Assembly (NCBI GenBank): GCA_002450255.1
Contig: DJYW01000035.1
Location: forward strand, 1-7,141
Direction of reading: 5' to 3'
DNA from: Gammaproteobacteria bacterium UBA6968
GTDB lineage: Bacteria; Pseudomonadota; Gammaproteobacteria; Pseudomonadales; Azotimanducaceae
Length of the DNA: 7,141 nt
Shown: positions 1 through 7,141 of the stretch, in pieces
How positions within the stretch are numbered: position 1 is the stretch's first letter
Layout: each line of letters starts with the position of its first letter
The notes under the pieces: model-generated
Told to the model about the DNA's origin: nothing
What the model saw: the letters and a program-made list of their open reading frames with translations, nothing else
Database searches by the model: none
Made by a program: the position numbers and the translations under genes

Positions 1-1659
1 AATAATCAAATTGGTTTTACAACCCACCGGCAGATTGATGCGCGTTCGACAGAGTACTGCACAGAAGTAGCCAAGATGGTTCAAGCGCCAATCTTGCATG
101 TGAATGGTGATGATCCTGAGGCCGTGATTTTCGCAACTCAGCTGGCCGCAGATTATCGCATGGCCTTCCATAAGGACGTGGTGATAGATCTGATTTGTTA
201 CCGCCGGCGCGGCCACAATGAATCCGAAGAGCCGATGAAAACACAGCCGCTGATGTATCAAAAGATCCGCAGCCATGAAAGTGTTTGCACGCTCTATTCC
301 AGCGCGTTGATTGCGAATCAGGCAGTTCCGCAAGCAGAAATCGATGCATTGAACGCTCGCTACCGTGAGAAGTTGGAGGCGGGCGAAAGTGTTGCCTTGA
401 GTCTGGTGCACGAGCCGGATACGCGCTTATTTGTCGACTGGGAACCGTATCTCGGACATGACTGGGATGCACCGGCAGACACCACTTTCCCAGCGGCGCG
501 GTTTGCTGAACTATCGCATCTGCTCGAAAGCACACCTGACGGATTTGTTCTGCATAAGCAAGTTACTAAGATATTGGAAGATCGTCATAAAATGGCAGCA
601 GGCGCGATGCCGATCAATTGGGGTATGGGCGAAGTAATGGCCTATGCGACGCTGATTGATCAAGGTCATGCGGTTCGGCTGACCGGTCAAGATGTTGGCG
701 TTGGTACCTTCTCACACAGACATGCCGCGTTCTTCAACCAAAAAGACGGACGTCGAGTCATACCTCTGAATCTATTGCGCGATGACGTCACCTTCGATAT
801 TTACGATTCTTTGTTGTCTGAAGAAGCGGTACTCGGGTTCGAGTACGGCTACTCGACCACGGCGCCCGGAACCCTGGTGGTTTGGGAAGCTCAGTTTGGT
901 GACTTCGCCAACGGTGCTCAGGTCGTGATCGATCAGTTTATTAGCTCCGGGGAGGCGAAATGGGCGAGACTGTCAGGCTTAAGCATGTTGTTACCGCATG
1001 GTTATGAGGGGCAGGGTCCGGAGCATAGTTCGGCGCGTCTCGAGCGCTTCTTGCAGTTATGCGCGGAAAACAACATACAGGTGTGTGTGCCGTCAACGCC
1101 GGCGCAGGTATTTCATATGTTGCGGCGCCAGGCGATTCGCAAGGCGCGTAAGCCATTAGTTGCCATGACACCAAAGAGTTTGCTGCGTCATAAGATGGCA
1201 GTGTCGACCTTGGAAGAGCTGTGTGAGGGCCAGTTCCAAACGGTGATCGGCGACGCCGAGATCGACGCGGCTAAGGTCGATCGTCTGGTTGCGTGCAGCG
1301 GCAAAGTCTATTACGACTTGTTGGATGCGCGCCGCGAGGCAGGCCTGGAAAGTGTGGCTCTGGTTCGTATCGAGCAGTTGTATCCGTTTCCATATAGCGA
1401 TTTGCGCCGCGAAATGAACCGCTACGAGAATCTAACTACACTGGTCTGGTGTCAGGAAGAGCCGAAAAACCAGGGTGCGTGGTTTGGTACACGGCACCGA
1501 TTCCGTCGCGTTATCGAGCAACACGGGCACTCGCTCGATCTGGAATATGCGGGTCGTGATGCATTTGCAGCGCCTGCCGTAGGGTATGCAAGCAAGCACA
1601 GCGAACAACAAGAACAGTTAGTACACAGCGCGCTCTTTGGCGACGCTGGCAGCAAGTAG
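1..1659 (+). CDS. sucA: 2-oxoglutarate dehydrogenase E1 component, 3' part (left end outside window)
   Basis: Thiamine-diphosphate E1 of the 2-oxoglutarate dehydrogenase complex (cytoplasm, TCA cycle): it decarboxylates 2-oxoglutarate and succinylates the lipoyl group of SucB. The frame is open from base 1 to the TAG at 1657-1659, giving 552 residues; E. coli SucA has 933, so roughly 380 N-terminal residues lie upstream. The visible part opens with NNQIGFTT, the Mg-ThDP ligand segment, then RSTEYC and [17 protein letters not shown], typical of the family. Further on are [18 protein letters not shown], the pyrimidine-binding transketolase-like domain (about residues 200-400, with [25 protein letters not shown] and [16 protein letters not shown]) and the C-terminal domain ([38 protein letters not shown]). 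The Met codon at 76 is internal, not the start. Oddity: GQDVGVGTF (residues 229-237 of this fragment) where GEDxGRGTF is usual. No frameshift is seen. The stop codon overlaps the sucB Shine-Dalgarno. Confidence 0.97.
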   Translation, partial: NNQIGFTTHRQIDARSTEYCTEVAKMVQAPILHVNGDDPEAVIFATQLAADYRMAFHKDVVIDLICYRRRGHNESEEPMKTQPLMYQKIRSHESVCTLYSSALIANQAVPQAEIDALNARYREKLEAGESVALSLVHEPDTRLFVDWEPYLGHDWDAPADTTFPAARFAELSHLLESTPDGFVLHKQVTKILEDRHKMAAGAMPINWGMGEVMAYATLIDQGHAVRLTGQDVGVGTFSHRHAAFFNQKDGRRVIPLNLLRDDVTFDIYDSLLSEEAVLGFEYGYSTTAPGTLVVWEAQFGDFANGAQVVIDQFISSGEAKWARLSGLSMLLPHGYEGQGPEHSSARLERFLQLCAENNIQVCVPSTPAQVFHMLRRQAIRKARKPLVAMTPKSLLRHKMAVSTLEELCEGQFQTVIGDAEIDAAKVDRLVACSGKVYYDLLDARREAGLESVALVRIEQLYPFPYSDLRREMNRYENLTTLVWCQEEPKNQGAWFGTRHRFRRVIEQHGHSLDLEYAGRDAFAAPAVGYASKHSEQQEQLVHSALFGDAGSK

Positions 1660-1667
1660 GACACATT

Positions 1668-4375
<2,708 letters not shown>

Positions 4376-4448
4376 CGCGGTAGACTATTTTAGTTAGTGA
4401 TCAGTCGAAGATTTATACCAACCAAAGAAGGGGAGGCACCACGGATCC
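4376..4448 (+). other. 73-base lpdA-sucC gap, possible weak internal promoter
   Basis: This is the only real gap in the operon. It is AT-rich in its first half. The best sigma70-like candidate I can see is TATACC (4414-4419) as a -10 with TAGTTA (4391-4396) as a -35 at 17-base spacing; both match consensus poorly (4/6 and 3/6), so this is speculative. There is no GC-rich hairpin followed by T residues, so I see no terminator separating lpdA from sucCD. Read-through from sucAB-lpdA with possible extra sucCD transcription is the simplest reading. Confidence 0.3.
4432..4436 (+). promoter_or_regulatory. Strong but distant ribosome binding site of sucC
   Basis: GGAGG, within the purine run GAAGGGGAGG (4427-4436), is a near-perfect Shine-Dalgarno but ends 12 bases before the sucC ATG, longer than the usual 5-9. 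No in-frame start lies closer, and the protein N-terminus [12 protein letters not shown] is the canonical SucC start, so the ATG at 4449 is kept. A weak GGA at 4443-4445 lies too close to the ATG to act well. Confidence 0.75.
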
Positions 4449-5618
4449 ATGAATTTACATGAATATCAGGCCAAGGGTTTATTTGCCGATTACGGGTTAC
4501 CCGTATCGGAAGGCTATGCAGTCGATACGGCGGACGAAGCAGTCGCAGCAGCGGAGCGCATCGGCGGCGACCGCTGGGTGGTTAAAGTACAGGTGCACGC
4601 GGGCGGTCGGGGCAAGGCCGGCGGCGTTAAATTGGCGGATAGCCTCGACGAAATTCGCGATTTTGCCAATCACTGGATTGGCAAAAATCTGGTCACCATT
4701 CAAACTGACGAGAATGGTCAGCCGGTTAGCAAAATATATGTGGAAAGCTGTACGGATATTGATCGAGAGCTATATCTCTCTGCGGTGATTGATCGTGGTA
4801 CGCGACGCATTGTGTTTATGGCGTCTACCGAGGGTGGCGTCGAGATCGAGCAGGTTGCTGAAGAGACACCGGAAAAGATTTTACGTGCGATTGTTGATCC
4901 GTACGTCGGTGCGCAACCTTATCAGGGCCGAGACTTGGCTTTTCAGTTAGGGCTGGAGGGGCAGCAAATTCGCCAGTTCACTAATCTCTTTATGGGGCTA
5001 GCGAAATTGTTTGAAGACACGGATTGCTCGTTGTTGGAGATTAATCCGTTGGTCATTACGACTACAGGTGATGTGCATTGTTTGGATGCCAAGATTAATA
5101 TTGATGGCAACGCGCTCTACCGTCAGCCTGCTATTGCCGAGATGAATGATCCAAGTCAGGAAGATGCCCGCGAAGCAGAGGCCGCCGAGTTCAATCTGAA
5201 TTACGTCGCCTTAGACGGCAACATCGGTTGCATGGTGAACGGTGCCGGTTTGGCGATGGGTACCATGGATCTGGTGAAGTTACATGGCGGTAGTCCTGCC
5301 AATTTCCTTGATGTGGGTGGTGGTGCGACGAAAGAAACCGTAACCGAGGCGTTCAAGATCATTCTTTCTGACGATGCGGTTAAGGCTGTTCTCATCAATA
5401 TTTTTGGTGGCATCGTCAGTTGCGTAACCATCGCCGACGGCATTATTGGCGCTGTTAAAGAGGTCGGTGTGCAGGTTCCGGTTGTTGTGCGTTTTGAAGG
5501 CAACAACGCGGCTGCTGGTCGCCAGGCATTAACTGACAGTGGATTGAATATTATCCCCGGCGAATCGTTAGTGGATGCAGCCGAAAAAGTCGTCGCTGCA
5601 GCGGGAGGTCAAGCATGA
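4449..5618 (+). CDS. sucC: Succinyl-CoA synthetase, ADP-forming, beta subunit
   Basis: Nucleotide- and succinate-binding subunit of succinyl-CoA synthetase, which converts succinyl-CoA, phosphate and ADP to succinate, CoA and ATP in the TCA cycle. It has 389 residues (E. coli 388) and aligns with E. coli without gaps through the motifs, so residue numbers carry over. The ATP-grasp domain (about 1-240) shows K46, GRG at 53-55, E99, T102, E107, the Mg ligands N199 and D213, and E197 needed for histidine phosphorylation. The C-terminal CoA-ligase domain (about 245-389) shows N264, DVGGGATKE and the succinate-loop residues G321-I322-V323. Oddity: the next residues read SCVT where RCDxI is widely conserved. 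The start is the canonical MNLHEYQAK. The gene ends in a 4-base ATGA overlap with sucD, implying translational coupling of the two subunits, which work in equal amounts. Confidence 0.98.
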   Translation: MNLHEYQAKGLFADYGLPVSEGYAVDTADEAVAAAERIGGDRWVVKVQVHAGGRGKAGGVKLADSLDEIRDFANHWIGKNLVTIQTDENGQPVSKIYVESCTDIDRELYLSAVIDRGTRRIVFMASTEGGVEIEQVAEETPEKILRAIVDPYVGAQPYQGRDLAFQLGLEGQQIRQFTNLFMGLAKLFEDTDCSLLEINPLVITTTGDVHCLDAKINIDGNALYRQPAIAEMNDPSQEDAREAEAAEFNLNYVALDGNIGCMVNGAGLAMGTMDLVKLHGGSPANFLDVGGGATKETVTEAFKIILSDDAVKAVLINIFGGIVSCVTIADGIIGAVKEVGVQVPVVVRFEGNNAAAGRQALTDSGLNIIPGESLVDAAEKVVAAAGGQA

Positions 5619-6490
5619 GTATTTTGATAGACAAAAGTACCAAAGTGATTTGCCAGGGCTTTACTGGTTCGCAAGGAACACTGCATAGCGAACAGGCCCT
5701 TGCTTACGGCACTCAGTTAGTTGGCGGCGTTACGCCCGGTAAGGGCGGCACAGAGCACCTTGGCCTGCCGGTGTTTGATACGGTGGCCCAGGCTGTCGCA
5801 GCGACCGGTGCGACAGCCAGTGTGATTTATGTGCCAGCGGGTTTTTGCAAAGATTCGATTTTGGAGGCACTCGATGCTGGCATTGAGTTGATTGTCTGCA
5901 TTACCGAAGGTATCCCCACCTTGGATATGTTGGCGGTAAAAGCGCGTCTAGAGATTTCTAGCGCACGCATGATTGGTCCGAACTGCCCGGGAGTGATTAC
6001 GCCTGGCGAATGCAAGATAGGCATTATGCCTGGCGATATTCATTTGGCGGGTAAAGTCGGAATCGTATCGCGTTCGGGCACGTTAACTTATGAAGCGGTC
6101 AAGCAAACTACGGATCGCGGTTATGGCCAAAGCTCTTGCGTAGGCATTGGTGGAGACCCCATCCCTGGCAGTAATTTCATTGATATTCTCGAGATGTTTG
6201 AGAACGACCCGGCGACCGAGGCCATAGTAATGGTCGGCGAAATCGGCGGAAACGCCGAAGAGGATGCCGCAGCGTATATCAAAGCAAACGTTACCAAACC
6301 TGTAGTCGGCTACATTGCGGGTGTTACCGCGCCGCCGGGTAAGCGTATGGGCCACGCCGGCGCGATCATCGCTGGCGGCAAAGGCACCGCCGACGATAAA
6401 TTTGCCGCACTGCAGGATGCAGGGGTGAAAACGGTACGCAGTCTAGCCGATATTGGCGAAGCTTTGGCCGAGATCACCGGTTGGGAATAA
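5615..6490 (+). CDS. sucD: Succinyl-CoA synthetase, ADP-forming, alpha subunit
   Basis: CoA-binding and phospho-accepting subunit of succinyl-CoA synthetase; it partners SucC. It has 291 residues (E. coli 289), and key residues fall at the E. coli positions: CoA-binding TGSQ at 17-20, K43 in TPGKGG, ITE at 96-98, substrate-contacting Y159 in SGTLTYE, E209 in GEIGG, and the phosphorylated active-site histidine H247 in RMGHAGAII. The N-terminal Rossmann-like CoA domain spans about 1-120 and the ligase domain about 125-291. The C-terminus ends EITGWE rather than the E. coli form. The ATG overlaps the sucC stop (ATGA at 5615-5618) and has its own GGAGG at 5604-5608, 6 bases upstream. One small change, VPAGF at 73-77 where VPAPF or VPPPF is usual, lies beside the CoA site. 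It is the last gene of the operon in this window. Confidence 0.98.
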   Translation: MSILIDKSTKVICQGFTGSQGTLHSEQALAYGTQLVGGVTPGKGGTEHLGLPVFDTVAQAVAATGATASVIYVPAGFCKDSILEALDAGIELIVCITEGIPTLDMLAVKARLEISSARMIGPNCPGVITPGECKIGIMPGDIHLAGKVGIVSRSGTLTYEAVKQTTDRGYGQSSCVGIGGDPIPGSNFIDILEMFENDPATEAIVMVGEIGGNAEEDAAAYIKANVTKPVVGYIAGVTAPPGKRMGHAGAIIAGGKGTADDKFAALQDAGVKTVRSLADIGEALAEITGWE

Positions 6491-6549
6491 CTCAGTCGTT
6501 GCGGTGACAGAAAGCCCATATTTTGATTGGCTCGGAACGGCAGGAAAGC

Positions 6550-6577
6550 GGGGATGGTAATGGCGACATGCATCCCC
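6550..6577 (+). terminator. Possible transcript-end hairpin 1 after sucDC operon
   Basis: GGGGATG (6550-6556) and CATCCCC (6571-6577) form a perfect 7-bp GC-rich stem around a 14-base loop, 59 bases after the sucD stop. It is followed by TTAAGC, not a run of T, so it is not a classic intrinsic terminator. It could instead block 3' exonucleases or pause polymerase. Stem seen directly; function inferred. Confidence 0.35.
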
Positions 6578-6592
6578 TTAAGCCGCGATCAA

Positions 6593-6613
6593 CAATTTCC
6601 GATTCGGAAGTTG
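6593..6613 (+). terminator. Possible transcript-end hairpin 2 after sucD
   Basis: CAATTTCCG (6593-6601) pairs with CGGAAGTTG (6605-6613) over 9 pairs, one of them G-U, around an ATT loop. CTCTT follows, a poor T tract. It contains the DNA inverted repeat TTCCGA-T-TCGGAA (6597-6609). It may be a weak terminator or mRNA-stabilising structure about 100 bases after sucD; a protein-binding palindrome is the alternative. Confidence 0.35.
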
Positions 6614-6646
6614 CTCTTAGAAGTTGCTGTTTAGAAGTCGCGATTA
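6607..6646 (+). repeat. Three-copy imperfect 13-14 base tandem repeat
   Basis: Successive units GAAGTTGCTCTTA (6607-6619), GAAGTTGCTGTTTA (6620-6633) and GAAGTCGCGATTA (6634-6646) share a GAAGTYGC core and a TTA end. The first unit overlaps the 3' arm of the hairpin at 6593-6613. No function is evident; replication slippage within intergenic DNA would explain it. Confidence 0.65.
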
Positions 6647-7028
6647 AGTCACTCTGCTCAAACTAAGCGAAGCTGCGCCGCGCCGGCTCACAGTAACCGT
6701 CCAGATAAAAACGCTGTTGGTTGTCGCGTCGCAGCACTCGTGGTCGTCACGATTAGCAATTGCTTTGCCGAAAACTGCTAAGGCGCCATAGCGCGGACGG
6801 CCCAAATAGACTGATTTATTGCTCCGTTTTTCGCTTAAAAACCCTTCCGAGCCACATAGCCAGGATTCGGTTATGCGACGGGCGAGGATTTGCGTCTAAT
6901 ATCAGCGAGCAATCTGGTTGCCAATTCAAAGTTAAGCAGCTGCGCCAACAAGTGACGCAAAAACACCAAAATCGAAGGCTCATCCGGCTGTTCAGAAGAT
7001 TAAATCCGTCGAGTAATGCATTTCTGAA

Positions 7029-7055
7029 TCAAACCGAGTTCTTGGTTAGGTTTGA
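7029..7055. repeat. 7-bp inverted repeat TCAAACC/GGTTTGA
   Basis: TCAAACC (7029-7035) and GGTTTGA (7049-7055) are perfect inverted copies 13 bases apart. Inside, AACCGAG and CTTGGTT can also pair (one G-U), so two alternative hairpins are possible. It is directly followed by the perfect palindrome CTGCGCGCAG (7056-7065). No T tract follows. Role unknown. Confidence 0.4.
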
Positions 7056-7105
7056 CTGCGCGCAGATTGGGACGGATTTGCAGAATTAAGTCTGGTTTTA
7101 ATAGG

Positions 7106-7120
7106 AAAGGGGTCAGGACA
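7106..7120. repeat. GGGGTCAGGAC motif, possible edge of a dispersed repeat
   Basis: AAAGGGGTCAGGACA sits 22 bases from the window end. From memory, strings of the form GGGGTCAGG or TGTCCTGACCCC recur in proteobacterial genomes around IS200-like (Y1/REP-associated) transposase genes and in short dispersed repeats. Only the motif is visible; no transposase is in the window, so this is a weak inference. Confidence 0.25.
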
Positions 7121-7141
7121 AACCCGTTTAGCAATTATCTG

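Larger units (their letters stand above)
6491..7141. other. About 650 bases after sucD with no supported gene
   Basis: No reading frame here has an ATG start, a Shine-Dalgarno and a recognisable product. The + frame at 6760-7089 needs a TTG start with no ribosome site. On the - strand, two overlapping open stretches in different frames (6644-6895, 83 codons; 6871-6999, 42 codons) also lack an ATG and match nothing I know. The region holds short hairpins, a three-copy tandem repeat, the palindromes AGCAATTGCT (6755-6764) and CTGCGCGCAG (7056-7065), and a repeat-like motif at the right edge. I see no tRNA and no CRISPR spacing. It is best read as the operon's 3' untranslated region plus intergenic or decayed DNA. 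Confidence 0.6.

Noticed and set aside
76..1659. Separate gene starting at the Met codon at 76
   Set aside because: The same frame is open to base 1 and the upstream residues ([14 protein letters not shown]) are core SucA sequence, so this Met is internal.
4443..4448. GGATCC (BamHI site) directly before the sucC ATG, as in a cloning construct
   Set aside because: The sequence on both sides is continuous native operon with no vector or tag sequence; a chance hexamer is the simpler reading.
4376..4448. Riboswitch or attenuator before sucC
   Set aside because: 73 bases with no GC-rich stem, no terminator hairpin and no leader peptide; too short and unstructured to support a known class.
6310..6573. 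87-codon - strand frame across the sucD end
   Set aside because: Most of it is antisense to conserved sucD; it has no recognisable domain and no ribosome site.
6826..6842. GTTTTT-CGCTT-AAAAAC hairpin as a terminator
   Set aside because: The 6-bp stem is almost all A-T, lacks a T tract after it, and lies more than 300 bases past sucD.
6760..7089. 109-codon + strand frame after sucD
   Set aside because: It needs a TTG start directly after an in-frame stop, has no Shine-Dalgarno, and its Arg/Gln/Leu-rich product resembles no family I know.
6491..7141. tRNA gene or CRISPR array in the noncoding tail
   Set aside because: No T-loop-like GTTCGAATC element with matching stems, and no regularly spaced repeats with unique spacers; the only tandem repeat has no spacers.

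Overview
The window is a compact, one-direction segment of central carbon metabolism from a bacterium, followed by about 650 bases with no recognisable gene. All five genes are on the + strand. They are the 3' part of sucA (2-oxoglutarate dehydrogenase E1), then sucB (E2, dihydrolipoyl succinyltransferase), a lipoamide dehydrogenase gene (E3, lpdA/lpdG type), sucC and sucD (the beta and alpha subunits of succinyl-CoA synthetase). Together they encode the two consecutive TCA steps 2-oxoglutarate -> succinyl-CoA -> succinate, with the complex's own E3 placed between sucB and sucC.

The gene order sucA-sucB-lpd-sucCD, and protein sequences resembling Pseudomonas SucB/LpdG and E. coli SucC/SucD, suggest a non-enteric gammaproteobacterium of moderate GC content. 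In E. coli, by contrast, lpd sits with aceEF. This placement comes from remembered family sequences, not from a search.

Layout: 1-1659 sucA, cut by the window's left edge; 1668-2921 sucB; 2924-4375 lpdA; 4376-4448 a 73-base leader with a strong but distant Shine-Dalgarno and perhaps a weak promoter; 4449-5618 sucC; 5615-6490 sucD, overlapping sucC by four bases (ATGA); 6491-7141 apparently noncoding. The last region holds two hairpins that may end the transcript (6550-6577 and 6593-6613), a three-copy 13-14 base tandem repeat (6607-6646), several short inverted repeats, and at the right edge a GGGGTCAGGAC motif of a kind I associate with dispersed proteobacterial repeats.

I found no novel system here. 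The items most worth a second look are small: substitutions at normally conserved active-site positions in SucC (RCD replaced by SCV beside the succinate-binding loop), the E3 (Asn where Glu normally holds the FAD ribose) and SucA (GVGTF for GRGTF), plus the structured 3' region. Catalytic residues are otherwise intact, so all five genes look functional.
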